Shown: positions 35,025 to 44,462, numbered from the stretch's first letter. The stretch: DNA of 64,000 bases from TMP-7 sp038212445 (GCA_038212445.1 JBBQUM010000015.1:62001-126000); one strand, 5' to 3'. The notes: generated by a model from the letters alone, not told the origin. Numbers and translations: made by a program.

Positions 35025-36555
35025 GGCCGCGGCCGCGCTGGCAGCCGTACCCGTGAGAGCAGACGTTCCCACCCATCTTTGGGCGGGATATGACTTCGGA
35101 GGCGGTCCCAAATCTACCGATCGCCTGAACCAGGGGCCCTTCGGCATCGAGCAGGACGATGGCTGGTTTACGGTCGCCGGGACGACGCCCTCTGAGCATC
35201 CCGTCCCCAATTTTGGGCTCGGCTTAGTTGGGTACACGTGGGAGGAATCCGGGCCGTCGAGAGCTGCGCGTGCCGGGCAAGAGACCCTGGAACAGCATGT
35301 CGAGCAGATGGCGAGCCTGCCCTTCGTCGAAGTCCTGTACATTCGCTGCGATTGGCGGGACGTCCAGAAACAGCCTGGGCGTCTCGATCTGCACCCTGTC
35401 TGGCGCTTGACGCTCGATGCCGCGAAGCGTCACAACAAGCGCGTCGCGTTCCGTGTGATGCTGTCGAACACCGTCGGCCAGCCAAAGTACCTGGCGCTGC
35501 CGGATTACGTGGAAGCCAAAGTCCCCGTGGTCGAGATCGGCTCTCTCAAAGACTATGGCGACTTCCAGTTTCGCGAGCCCCGCTACGACCATCCCGAATT
35601 TCAAAAGGCGTTTCGCGATCTGACGGAATTGCTGGCTGCCGAATTCGATGGGAATCCGCTCATCGAGTGGATCGATGTGATGCAGTACGGCCTGTGGGGC
35701 GAGTCGCACACGGGCGGCATGCGGGGTCCGTTCGCCGATTACGCAACTGCCGAGCGGACCATGATGGCGATGACCCGGCTCCAGATCGACGCCTTCAAGC
35801 GCGCCCAATTGGCTGTCAACACGCAGCCCGACATCAGCAGTGCGGGCAATCGGGAAGTGGTGGATGCGTGCGTCCGTTCGGGCGCCTGGGTTCGTTCAGA
35901 CAGCATAATGATCGAGGAGCCTGAGCAGATCGAATCGCTGGCAAACCGTCCGCCGTGGCTGGCCTCGATCCTGGAGGACGGCTATTTCCGGAATTACGAT
36001 GTCGCCAAGGCGGGCTACCTGCCGCGCGATGCTGCAGGCGTCAACATGCTCGAGCACTACATGCTCCACGTGCTTGATATTGGTTCAAACTACTGGTCGC
36101 TGTGGACGGAGACGGCCAACCTGGCTGCTTACGATCGGACTTTCCCACGCGGTTTTGCGAAGCTTCGACAGCGCCTCGGTTACCGCGTCCGGCCGTCCTG
36201 GATCTGGCAGCGCAAGCGCTATGGCGCTCATGAACTGGTGGTCGCCTTTGCCAACGATGGTGTTGCAGGCGTCCCCGGATTACTGCGGGTGACGCTGCGA
36301 GACTCGGGCGGCCGCACGATCGTCACCGGGTGCCTGGATGCGGGACACCCTCACGGCGGCCGTATTCGTCAGGCAGCGTTCCCGGTGCCCAACGAGTTCG
36401 AAGGGCAGAACCTTTTTCTATCGGCCGCGCTCGAGTGCAAGGGCGGGGTCCGTCGGGCGATTCGATGGGCCTGCGAGCAACCCCTTGAAGCCGATGGCTC
36501 CCTGAAGGTCGGAATTAAGAAGAAATCGGACACCGACTGGCGCAAGGGCGTCTAA
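35002..36555 (+). CDS. Exported DUF4832-like glycoside-hydrolase-fold protein B
   Basis: The N-terminus MRRRDLIRAAAALAAVPVRA is a twin-arginine signal. The barrel carries VLYIRCDWRDVQKQPGRLDL, VAFRVMLSNT and IEWIDVMQYGLWGESHTGG, the same motif order as the protein at 29941-31329, with the glutamate of GLWGE conserved. A C-terminal sandwich follows (YGAHELVVAFANDGVAGVPG). GTG 35002 has AGGAG 5 nt upstream and lies inside the end of the propeller gene, so translation is coupled. It is probably a periplasmic glycosidase acting on the same glycan. The family name is tentative. Confidence 0.68.
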   Translation: MRRRDLIRAAAALAAVPVRADVPTHLWAGYDFGGGPKSTDRLNQGPFGIEQDDGWFTVAGTTPSEHPVPNFGLGLVGYTWEESGPSRAARAGQETLEQHVEQMASLPFVEVLYIRCDWRDVQKQPGRLDLHPVWRLTLDAAKRHNKRVAFRVMLSNTVGQPKYLALPDYVEAKVPVVEIGSLKDYGDFQFREPRYDHPEFQKAFRDLTELLAAEFDGNPLIEWIDVMQYGLWGESHTGGMRGPFADYATAERTMMAMTRLQIDAFKRAQLAVNTQPDISSAGNREVVDACVRSGAWVRSDSIMIEEPEQIESLANRPPWLASILEDGYFRNYDVAKAGYLPRDAAGVNMLEHYMLHVLDIGSNYWSLWTETANLAAYDRTFPRGFAKLRQRLGYRVRPSWIWQRKRYGAHELVVAFANDGVAGVPGLLRVTLRDSGGRTIVTGCLDAGHPHGGRIRQAAFPVPNEFEGQNLFLSAALECKGGVRRAIRWACEQPLEADGSLKVGIKKKSDTDWRKGV

Positions 36556-36566
36556 ATCTGTCGTTC

Positions 36567-36611
36567 GACTGCAGATTCAGTCTGTATATTTTCTATTGCT
36601 TTCGTTTGCTG
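36567..36611 (+). promoter_or_regulatory. Candidate operator/promoter region of TonB receptor 2
   Basis: GACTG-cagatt-CAGTC inverted repeat spans 36567-36582. TTTCGTTTGCTG spans 36600-36611 and shares CGTTTGCTG with the divergent operator at 32679-32687. TTTCGTTT is a frequent core of DeoR-family (AgaR-type) boxes. No convincing -35/-10 pair was found by eye. Confidence 0.45.
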
Positions 36612-36692
36612 CTCGTGTTAGCTTTTCTTTAATATCGCTTACAAGCAGTCGTGATTCAGCCTGGAGCTTCGGCGAATCCGGTGGAGAAACAA

Positions 36693-39600
36693 ATGAGAAG
36701 ACTTTCAATTCCTTCGACCCTATTATTCCTTGCGCTTCTGATGGTGATCGCGATCACGCCTTCACAACTCCAGGCCCAAGGTACCGATCTCGGCTCCATT
36801 CGCGGCAATGTGACCGACGCTTCCGGCGCTGCAGTCCCCGACGCCACCGTAACGATCACCGATCTCGGCACTGACATCCCCCGCGTCATCAAGACTAATG
36901 GCGTCGGCGAATACGAGGCCAACGGCCTCAAGACCGGCAACTACAAGGTCCTCATCGAGGCAAAGGGCTTCAACACGCTGGAACTCAGCGGCGTCAATGT
37001 GCGCAGCGGTGAAGCCGCCCGCGCCGACGGTCGCATGGAAGTCGGCCGCGGCTCTGAAGCGGTTGTCGTCCACGAGACTGTACCTCTCATACAGACCGAG
37101 AATCCCACCGTCAGCGGCACCCTCGACAACCAGCAACTCACTGAACTTCCCCGCGACAGCCGCGATTACGGCTCGTTCCTCTACCTCAATCCCAGCATCA
37201 CGCAAGCCTCCGGCTCGGGCAGCTTCAAGTTTCTCGGCGCGCAAAGCTACGGCGCCAGCTTCTCGCTCGACGGCCAGCGCTCGAACGGTGGCATCTTTGG
37301 CGAGCCCACCACCAGTCAGCCGTCGCTCGAATCCATTGGCGAAATCACCGTCATGTCGAACTCCTTTACTGCCGAGTACGCCGGTATCGCCAATATCCGC
37401 ATCGAGACCAAACGCGGCGAAGCCAATTATCATGGCACGCTGTTCTATGACAACAAGAACTCCGCGCTTGCAGCCTGGAGCCTCACCGACAAACTCGGCA
37501 AAGCGTCGTTCTCACCCACCGCCGCCCAGTCGGCGTACCCCACGCCCTACTTCAACCTCAATGAATTCGGCGGCTCGTTCGGCGGCCCGGTGCCCAAGAT
37601 CAAGAACACCTTCTTCTTCGCTGCCTACGAAAAGCGCCTTCAGCACAGCCCGGTCAATATCTACTCCTCGAACCTTCCCCAGGCATCGCTGCTCCTCGGT
37701 GATTTCTCGAAGGTCAATGACTCCGCTAAGCCCAACGTCCCCGCCAGTGTCACTCTCTCGGCTGCGGAAATGGCGCAGTACACGGTTGGCGGTCTCGGCA
37801 AACAGTTCATCAGCATTCCTTCACGCCTAATGAATCCGGTGGTGGCCAAGTTGATCCAGACTTACTTTCCCGCCACCAGCACCGCGGCACCCATCAATCC
37901 CGTTAATGGCCGGCTCACCGCGTTCTACACCAATAAGCCCGGAACGCTCGACCGTAACCTTGGAACTCTTCGTGTCGACCACGATTTCAATTCCCGCGAC
38001 CGCATCTATGGCGTTTTGAACGAGCAGACCCTTGACTCCGCCACCGCTGCGGTGCTCAGCCCCTACACCCCGCTCGGCCTTACTCAGAACACCCAGAAGA
38101 ACCATACGCTGTCGCTCTCTGAGGTTCACCTCTTTGGCGACTCCATCGTCAATGAATTCCGCGGTGGCTTCAATCGTGTTCCTAATCTTCGTCATAGCAA
38201 CCAGACCCTCCGCGACTTCCTCAAGAACATCGGCTTGAGCGACAGCGACATCACCGCTTATGGCGCCGTCGTCACCCCCGAAGCCCTCGATACCTTCGGC
38301 CATCCGGCCATCAACTACAGTTCCACCTTCGCCGCCTTTGGTACCGGCGGCCGTAACACTTACCGCCCGCTCGACCAGAATCTGATGACCTTCGGCGACA
38401 CGCTCAACTGGAATACGGGTAAACACACTATCCGCGCCGGTGCTGACTTTGTTCGCAACCAAGCCCTCGACGGTTTCACCAGCGGTCGCGGCAATCCGCG
38501 CGGCCTGATGACCTACAGCGGCAGTGGCACCAGCCCGCTCGCCCGCTTCCTCATGGGCATGGCCCCGGATACCGTCCGCTACGTCAATCTTTTCCGCCCG
38601 CCGATGGATGTGCACAATTGGGAAACCGGGTTCTTCGCTCAGGACGACTACCGAATCCTTCCCAAACTCACCCTCAACATTGGCATGCGGTATGAGATCG
38701 TCACTCCGTTCACCGAGGCCAACGATCTCCTGGTGAACTTCGATCCCACCGGCAAGAACCCCAATGGCAACAAAGGCGTCTTCGTCGTACCCTCGACGTC
38801 CACTCTGAAGTACACCGACCCACGCTTTGCCAAGTACGGGGTCGTTACCGCCGACAGCATCGGCGTACCCCGTTCGCTGGTCCGCACAGACTATAAGGAC
38901 TTCGCCCCTCGCGTCGGCCTTGCTTGGCGCTTCGCCGACAAAATGGTCCTCCGTGGCGGCTACGGTCTCTTCTATCCCACCTCGGCCGCTCAAGGTATCC
39001 GCGACCCGCTCGCTACGAATTCGTTCCAGGTCAGTCTCACTAAGAACGGCACCACCACGCCGCTCTCCGGTTGGCCCACTCCGCTCACCGGCGGAGCCCA
39101 AACTGCCCTCAGTGGCCTGATCTCCGGTAACTGGGTTCCTTTCGACCTCAAGCAGCCCCGCATCCATCAATTCAACGTCACTATGGAGCGCGAAATCGGC
39201 TGGAATACCGCCGTCCGCGCCTCCTACCTCGGCACGATCATGCAGCGCCTCATCTCTGGCGTCGACTACAGCATGATCCCGCCGAGCGACAAGCCCTACG
39301 GCACCACTACCGGCGACGGAGTTACGGCCTGCAGCCCCGACGACGGCGATTGCGATTTCTCCGCCTCTGATCTCGCGCGCAGTCCCTTCCCCGGCCTCAG
39401 CGACTACCTCACCGCCTTCCAGAATTTCGGACACGGACGCAGCCATGCCTTCCAGACCGAAGTGAAAAAGCGCTTCTCCTCGGGACTTACCTTCGACGTC
39501 AGCTATACGCTCCTGAACCAGAAGTCCACCGCCCCCGACACCGGCAATTCGAGCCTCGGCGGCACGCCGTATAACCAGTTCGACGCGTCGTCTGACTACG

Positions 39601-40298
39601 GCACCGACGCCTTCACCTCTACTCATCGCCTCGTCACCTACGGCATCTACGAAACTCCCTTCGGGCGTGGCCACAAGTGGGGCGGCAACATGCCGAAGGC
39701 TGTGGACTATGTAGCCGGCGGCTGGCAGATCACCTGGCAGGCCTTCGCCAAGTCAGGCACAGCTTTCACGCCGTACTGGCTCTGCGACAACTGCGATCCC
39801 GTGGTTCCTGGCAACGTCGCCTCAGGTTCAATCGATGCCACGGGCGGCTTCACGGGCACCGCCTTCCGCCCGCTCGTCACCGGTAATCCCACCGTGCGTA
39901 GCGGCGATCGTATCTGGGATCCGGCCGCCTTCGGTCTCATGCCGCTCGGCGCCGACATCTTCTCTAATCCCAAGGTCGCCATCCGCAACCTGCTCCGCGG
40001 ACCCTCGACCACCGGCCTCAACATGGGAGTCAAAAAGATCTTCAAGTTCGGCGAACGCGCTCGCGCGGAGTTTGGCGCCGACGTTCAGAACTTGCTAAAC
40101 CATCCGCTCTTGTCGCCGTCCGACATGGGCATCGCCAACCTCGGCAGTTTCGCGCTTCAGGTGAATCCCAGCACTCTGAAACCCGAGATTTCGAGCGTCA
40201 CTCCCAACCCCGACTTCGGCCGCCTGATCTCCAGCAACACCCAGGACGGCGTTGAAGCCCGCCGTACGGTACGCCTGCGGCTCCGTATTATTTTCTAA
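36693..40298 (+). CDS. Oar-like TonB-dependent outer-membrane receptor 2
   Basis: This receptor of about 1,200 residues has a signal peptide (LLFLALLMVIAITPSQLQAQ) and a carboxypeptidase-regulatory domain (GSIRGNVTDASGAAVPDATVTI). A plug (NQQLTELPRDSRDYGSFLYL) and a large barrel ending in VRLRLRIIF complete it. ATG 36693 has GGAG upstream and begins directly with the signal; GTG 36651 would prepend an unlike extension. It follows the two exported glycan-active proteins and precedes a DeoR regulator, so it most likely imports the oligosaccharide handled by this locus. Codon third positions are very C-rich, producing a long antisense open frame without meaning. Confidence 0.94.
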   Translation: MRRLSIPSTLLFLALLMVIAITPSQLQAQGTDLGSIRGNVTDASGAAVPDATVTITDLGTDIPRVIKTNGVGEYEANGLKTGNYKVLIEAKGFNTLELSGVNVRSGEAARADGRMEVGRGSEAVVVHETVPLIQTENPTVSGTLDNQQLTELPRDSRDYGSFLYLNPSITQASGSGSFKFLGAQSYGASFSLDGQRSNGGIFGEPTTSQPSLESIGEITVMSNSFTAEYAGIANIRIETKRGEANYHGTLFYDNKNSALAAWSLTDKLGKASFSPTAAQSAYPTPYFNLNEFGGSFGGPVPKIKNTFFFAAYEKRLQHSPVNIYSSNLPQASLLLGDFSKVNDSAKPNVPASVTLSAAEMAQYTVGGLGKQFISIPSRLMNPVVAKLIQTYFPATSTAAPINPVNGRLTAFYTNKPGTLDRNLGTLRVDHDFNSRDRIYGVLNEQTLDSATAAVLSPYTPLGLTQNTQKNHTLSLSEVHLFGDSIVNEFRGGFNRVPNLRHSNQTLRDFLKNIGLSDSDITAYGAVVTPEALDTFGHPAINYSSTFAAFGTGGRNTYRPLDQNLMTFGDTLNWNTGKHTIRAGADFVRNQALDGFTSGRGNPRGLMTYSGSGTSPLARFLMGMAPDTVRYVNLFRPPMDVHNWETGFFAQDDYRILPKLTLNIGMRYEIVTPFTEANDLLVNFDPTGKNPNGNKGVFVVPSTSTLKYTDPRFAKYGVVTADSIGVPRSLVRTDYKDFAPRVGLAWRFADKMVLRGGYGLFYPTSAAQGIRDPLATNSFQVSLTKNGTTTPLSGWPTPLTGGAQTALSGLISGNWVPFDLKQPRIHQFNVTMEREIGWNTAVRASYLGTIMQRLISGVDYSMIPPSDKPYGTTTGDGVTACSPDDGDCDFSASDLARSPFPGLSDYLTAFQNFGHGRSHAFQTEVKKRFSSGLTFDVSYTLLNQKSTAPDTGNSSLGGTPYNQFDASSDYGTDAFTSTHRLVTYGIYETPFGRGHKWGGNMPKAVDYVAGGWQITWQAFAKSGTAFTPYWLCDNCDPVVPGNVASGSIDATGGFTGTAFRPLVTGNPTVRSGDRIWDPAAFGLMPLGADIFSNPKVAIRNLLRGPSTTGLNMGVKKIFKFGERARAEFGADVQNLLNHPLLSPSDMGIANLGSFALQVNPSTLKPEISSVTPNPDFGRLISSNTQDGVEARRTVRLRLRIIF

Positions 40299-40316
40299 TT
40301 CTCTCTCCCGATTCGC

Positions 40317-40339
40317 GGCTCAGTTCTAAAAACTGGGCC
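40317..40339 (+). terminator. Hairpin after TonB receptor 2
   Basis: GGCTCAGTT-ctaaa-AACTGGGCC forms a 9-bp stem with one G-T pair, 18 bp after the receptor stop. There is no T-run, so it may only attenuate transcription into the DeoR gene. Confidence 0.35.
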
Positions 40340-40384
40340 GTGATGCGGCAGAATAGAAAGACCGCGCCCGAATCCTCACTGGCA

Positions 40385-41170
40385 ATGGCAAAGTCTAACC
40401 GCTTACTCGTCGAAGAACGACGCCGCAAAATCCTCGATATGGTGAGAGAAGACGGCCGGGTAACCGCGGCCGAAATCGTGCGCCGCTTCGACGTCTCAGC
40501 CGTCACAGCTCGTACTGACCTCAACGAACTGGCCGAAAACGGCAGTTTGATTCGATCTCATGGCGGCGCGGTCAGCCCCCAGGAGCCGACGCGCGACTAT
40601 CCGGTAAGCCTGAAAGCTGTTCTCCATCACGATGAGAAGGTTCGTATTGGACAGGCGGCGGCCAATCTGGTGACGCCTGGCGAAACCATCATTCTCGACA
40701 ACGGAACCACTACGCTCGAGATCGCCCGAACGCTGCGGAATATGCGGGTGCAGGGGCTGACGGTAATTACGAACGCGTTGAACATCGCCACGGAACTTTC
40801 CGACTGTCCGGGGCTAAACCTGATTATGGTCGGCGGATTGCTGCGGCAGATCTCCTACTCCTTCGTCGGTCCACAGGCGGAGGCGATGCTGGCGCAGCTC
40901 CACGCCGACCGCCTCTTCCTGGCGGTTGACGGATTCTCACTCGACACCGGTCCCTCGACTCCTGACGTACTCGAGGCGCATCTGAACGAATGCATGATGA
41001 ACGCGGCGCGCGAGACCACGATTGTGGCCGACCACAGCAAGCTAGGCCGGCGAAGCGTGTCGCGCATCGGCTCGATTGACAAAGTGCAGCGTCTGATCAC
41101 CGACGGCAAGGCAAACTCCGGTTTTCTCGATTCCGTCCGGCAGTTGGGGATCGAGGTTGTCGTCGCCTAA
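40385..41170 (+). CDS. DeoR-family sugar operon regulator
   Basis: The N-terminal DeoR helix-turn-helix reads RRRKILDMVREDGRVTAAEI, then VRRFDVSAVTARTDLNELAE and the SHGGAV signature. A C-terminal phosphosugar-sensing domain follows (ETIILDNGTTTLEIARTL, LFLAVDGFSLDTG). Such proteins usually repress sugar operons and are released by a phosphorylated sugar intermediate, consistent with the PfkB and AgaS-like enzymes encoded here. ATG 40385 is the normal start; ATG 40340 adds 15 residues. It lies 86 bp after the TonB gene and is the only regulator in the locus, so it is the likely controller of both divergent arms. Confidence 0.92.
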   Translation: MAKSNRLLVEERRRKILDMVREDGRVTAAEIVRRFDVSAVTARTDLNELAENGSLIRSHGGAVSPQEPTRDYPVSLKAVLHHDEKVRIGQAAANLVTPGETIILDNGTTTLEIARTLRNMRVQGLTVITNALNIATELSDCPGLNLIMVGGLLRQISYSFVGPQAEAMLAQLHADRLFLAVDGFSLDTGPSTPDVLEAHLNECMMNAARETTIVADHSKLGRRSVSRIGSIDKVQRLITDGKANSGFLDSVRQLGIEVVVA

Positions 41171-41178
41171 CGACTTAC

Positions 41179-42636
41179 CTAAGCGCGGCCGAAGTCGATG
41201 AATCCCCGCTGGACATCAGTTGAGAGTAGCTTCACGCGGAGTTGATCGCCGACGTCGAGTCCCTGCTCGCCGCGCATCAGGCGGCCTTCGACGATGGGAT
41301 CGGGCACCCGCACGAACACACCCTTCGGCGTCACTCCCGTAACGACAGCGTTGAAAGTCTCGCCCACTCGCGGCGCCAGCGCAACAGCGGCAACGCGCTT
41401 TTCCATCTTGCGCTCGACTTTTCGTGCCAGGTCTTCCTTGCTCGTGCAGTTGTCCGCGATTGCCGCCAGTTGGTCATCTGAATAAGGCGCGGGGGCTTTG
41501 GCTTGGGCAGCGAGGATAAGTCTCTGCGTCACCAGATCGGAAAAGCGGCGGTTGGGTGCGGTGGAGTGCGTGTAGTCGTGGACCGCAAGTCCGAAATGCC
41601 CTTCGCTGCTTTCGCCGGCTCGCGAGAGCACATACTCGCCCGATCCCATCAGCTTCACCACCGCCAGCGCAACGTCGGCGTAGTGGACCGCATCATTGGT
41701 CTTGCGATTCTGAAGGAACCGGCTGAGGGCGCCGCTATCAGGCAGATCCGGCAGCTTTTCTCCGTAGCGCGCCGCCAATTCGACAATCCGCGGCCACCGT
41801 TCCGGCGTCTTCACCACTCTTCGAATTGACGACACTCCGGCGTTCTGTAGCGTCTGGGCCATCACCTCGTTCGCCGCCACCATGAAATCCTCAATCAAGT
41901 CGCTGGCGCTGTTTCTGGCATGAATGGTAAGCCCCGTGACCTGGCCGTTCTTCATCACAGGTTCCGCCTCGGGGCGGTCGAAGGCTATGGCGCCGTGCTC
42001 GTTTCTGAATTTGCGCAGTGCCTTCGCAGCTTCGTTCTGAAGTTCTAGCTGTGCCTTCAATTGCGGATTTGCCGCGGCTTTATCAGGAATCGCGCCATCG
42101 CCATCCAGCCATGCGCCCACCCGGCTGTAGGTAAGCTGCGCGTGATTTCGCACCAACGCTCGATAGATGTTCGGACTGGCTACCGCACCATCCGGCTTTA
42201 CAAGGAATTCAATCACCACTGCGAACCGGTCGGCGTTCTCGTTGAGCGAGGTGAGGTCGGTGGACAGTTCCTCCGGCAGCATCGGAAACGTGCGCACGCC
42301 CGTGTAAACCGAGGTGGTCTGCTCTGCCGCGTGCTGATCGATCGGCGAACCCTTAGGCACGCTGTGATCCACATCCGCAATCCCCACCTTCACCAGCACA
42401 CCACCGTCCACGCGCTCGGCAACCTCGATCTGATCGAGATCGCGAGAGTCATCGTTGTCGATGGAGGACCACAGCAACTGTCGCAGATCCTTACTCGCGT
42501 TGCCGGCTTGAATGGCCGGGTGGCTCTGAAGAGCCCGAACCTGGTCGCGAACGGCGGGTGAAAAGTCTGGCGCAAATCCTTCGGCGATCATTTCCTGATG
42601 CGCCGCAGCGGAAAGATCAAAAGAGAGTGACGGCAT
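41179..42636 (-). CDS. RNase II/R-family exoribonuclease (RNB domain), short form
   Basis: This 3'-to-5' exoribonuclease has the RNB catalytic aspartate cluster (SIDNDDSRDLDQ) near its N-terminus, AHQEMIAEGF upstream, and an S1-like RNA-binding end (NAVVTGVTPKGVFVRVPDP). Canonical RNase II/R is 640-800 residues; this form is about 485 and lacks the N-terminal cold-shock domains. Similar short RNB proteins are common in Acidobacteriota. The start is unclear: ATG 42636 or GTG 42642 are plausible; a frame to 42672 adds 12 residues. It converges on the DeoR gene with an 8-bp gap and is not part of the sugar locus. Confidence 0.9.
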   Translation of the reverse strand: MPSLSFDLSAAAHQEMIAEGFAPDFSPAVRDQVRALQSHPAIQAGNASKDLRQLLWSSIDNDDSRDLDQIEVAERVDGGVLVKVGIADVDHSVPKGSPIDQHAAEQTTSVYTGVRTFPMLPEELSTDLTSLNENADRFAVVIEFLVKPDGAVASPNIYRALVRNHAQLTYSRVGAWLDGDGAIPDKAAANPQLKAQLELQNEAAKALRKFRNEHGAIAFDRPEAEPVMKNGQVTGLTIHARNSASDLIEDFMVAANEVMAQTLQNAGVSSIRRVVKTPERWPRIVELAARYGEKLPDLPDSGALSRFLQNRKTNDAVHYADVALAVVKLMGSGEYVLSRAGESSEGHFGLAVHDYTHSTAPNRRFSDLVTQRLILAAQAKAPAPYSDDQLAAIADNCTSKEDLARKVERKMEKRVAAVALAPRVGETFNAVVTGVTPKGVFVRVPDPIVEGRLMRGEQGLDVGDQLRVKLLSTDVQRGFIDFGRA

Positions 42637-42806
42637 GCCCACCGAAAGGCTAACATAAGCGCCTCCAGCCAATCCCTCGTTGTCGGTTGGCCGGCCGGCG
42701 TGCTATGTTCGATTCACGTTGAAACCACACATGAGCAACAACCGGCCTGGTGATTCACCGGGACGGCTCTGCCGTGCACTCGACAGCTTTCACGGAGATC
42801 GAATAA

Positions 42807-43388
42807 ATGAAAACAATACGAAAGATTGCGCTATCCCTAGGATTAGCGTGCTTCCTCCTCTCTACCACGACGCTCAACCTGGCTGCCGCCGATAAGAAGG
42901 ACACGGCCGCTAAAAAGGGAGGCAAGACTGCTCCCGCGGCTCCCGTCAACCTCAACACGGCGTCTTCACACGAACTTCAGGCTGTACCCGGCATCGGAGC
43001 CGCCACGGCGAAGAAGATCATCGCCGGTCGTCCCTATGGCTCGGTTGCCGATCTATCGAAGGCCGGCCTGTCGGCGAAACAAATCCAGGAATTGACGCCG
43101 ATGATCACGGCAGGCGCCGGTGCCCCGGCAGCCGCCGCTAAACCTGCGATGACGCCACCTGCCGCCGCGCCTGCAGCCGCTGCAAAGACAATGACACCTA
43201 CCCCGGCAGCCACGGCCGCGCCCGGCGGCGGTAACGGCCAGGTCTGGGTGAACACCGAGACCAAGGTCTATCATCTGCAGGGCGATCGCTGGTACGGCAA
43301 GACGAAAGCCGGCAAGTACATGGCTGAGGCAGACGCCATCAAGGCCGGCTATCATGCCTCCAAAGAAGGGGCCGCGAAGAAGAAATAG
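42807..43388 (+). CDS. Exported helix-hairpin-helix (ComEA-like) protein
   Basis: A signal peptide (IALSLGLACFLLSTTTLNLAAA) is followed by a ComEA-type HhH pair (VNLNTASSHELQAVPGIGAA, residues about 47-66, then TAKKIIAGRPYGSVADL). An Ala/Pro/Thr-rich flexible linker (about 100-148) leads to a small C-terminal domain (GQVWVNTETKVYHLQGDRWY). ComEA binds incoming DNA during natural transformation. The extra C-terminal domain, with its 'VWVNT.TKVYH' pattern seen in other acidobacterial HhH proteins, is of unknown role. The gene stands alone. Confidence 0.85.
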   Translation: MKTIRKIALSLGLACFLLSTTTLNLAAADKKDTAAKKGGKTAPAAPVNLNTASSHELQAVPGIGAATAKKIIAGRPYGSVADLSKAGLSAKQIQELTPMITAGAGAPAAAAKPAMTPPAAAPAAAAKTMTPTPAATAAPGGGNGQVWVNTETKVYHLQGDRWYGKTKAGKYMAEADAIKAGYHASKEGAAKKK

Positions 43389-43619
43389 CGCCGCCCGCGC
43401 CCGGAAGCCGCTCATCGCGTACGGCTTCCGGGCGGTCTAACGCGTGATCCTCCTCCGTTTTCTTCCTCTTACCTCCATCCGAGTGTCCCTTTTTGGAATC
43501 GACTGTACAATTAGGAGTCTGCGTAGCTGCGGCATGAATCGCAGCCTTCAGACTGAATCGTTCTGCGAACTTCCGGGAATACGGACCCGGCCAACCGGCA
43601 TCTCCACGCCGAGAAACTA

Positions 43620-44450
43620 ATGTCAACCGTGACCGCGACTGCGGAGATGCAAGAACCCGCGACACTCAGTTCAGCTCTAACCGCTCACTGGCCCGAGTAC
43701 CTGATGGAAGCAGCCTGCCTGGGCGCGTTCATGCTGAGCGCGTGTATGGTCGGCGTGCTGCTGGAGCACCCGTCTTCCTTTTTAAATCATGCGATCCCAG
43801 GGGCAGCAATGAGGCGCGCGATTAGTGGTGTTGCCATGGGGCTGACTGCCATCGCCATCATCTTCTCGCCGTGGGGTAAGCGCAGCGGAGCGCACATGAA
43901 TCCGGCCGTCACGCTCACGTTTCTCACACTCGGCAAAATCGCCTGGCGCGACGCGCTGTTCTACATTGCCGGTCAGTTCGCCGGCGGCGTCGCCGGAGTG
44001 GCGGTGGCGTACCTGCTCGTTGGAGATCGGCTGCGCCACTCGTCGGTGAACTACGTGGTCACAGTGCCCGGGGCAGCAGGGATTCCGCGCGCGTTTCTCG
44101 CGGAGCTGTTGATATCCGCGCTGATGATGACCGCAATCCTTTTCGCGTCGAACCAGCGCCGGTTGTCGTCGTACACGCCGCTGATCGCCGGTGCGCTCAT
44201 TGCAACCTATATCACCTTCGAAGCTCCGATTTCCGGGATGAGTATGAACCCCGCCCGCACTTACGGTTCTGGCTTCTTGGCCCAGGAGTATACGGCGCTC
44301 TGGATCTACTTCATCGCTCCGGTGACCGGGATGCTGGCCGCCGGCGGGTTCTATCGCCTGGCCCTGGGCGCTCGGGCCGTTTATTGCGCCAAGCTTCACC
44401 ACAACAATCGCCAACGCTGTATTTTTCGATGCGAACACCGCCTGCTGTAG
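43620..44450 (+). CDS. Aquaporin/MIP-family channel protein
   Basis: This is an inner-membrane channel of about six spans. Both hallmark NPA boxes are present: GAHMNPAVTLT (NPA at 94-96) and GMSMNPARTYG (NPA at 210-212, with the selectivity arginine next to it). The polar tail after about residue 250 is family-variable. Water or small neutral solutes are the likely cargo; glycerol versus water selectivity cannot be decided without an alignment. It precedes the GMC oxidoreductase by 12 bp on the same strand, suggesting co-transcription. Confidence 0.93.
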   Translation: MSTVTATAEMQEPATLSSALTAHWPEYLMEAACLGAFMLSACMVGVLLEHPSSFLNHAIPGAAMRRAISGVAMGLTAIAIIFSPWGKRSGAHMNPAVTLTFLTLGKIAWRDALFYIAGQFAGGVAGVAVAYLLVGDRLRHSSVNYVVTVPGAAGIPRAFLAELLISALMMTAILFASNQRRLSSYTPLIAGALIATYITFEAPISGMSMNPARTYGSGFLAQEYTALWIYFIAPVTGMLAAGGFYRLALGARAVYCAKLHHNNRQRCIFRCEHRLL

Positions 44451-44462
44451 ACCGGAGATCCT

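Noticed and set aside
37827..39674. 615-residue open frame antisense to TonB receptor 2
   Set aside because: It arises from strong third-position C bias of the receptor. It has Gly/Ala/Val/Glu-rich composition, no domain and no ribosome site.
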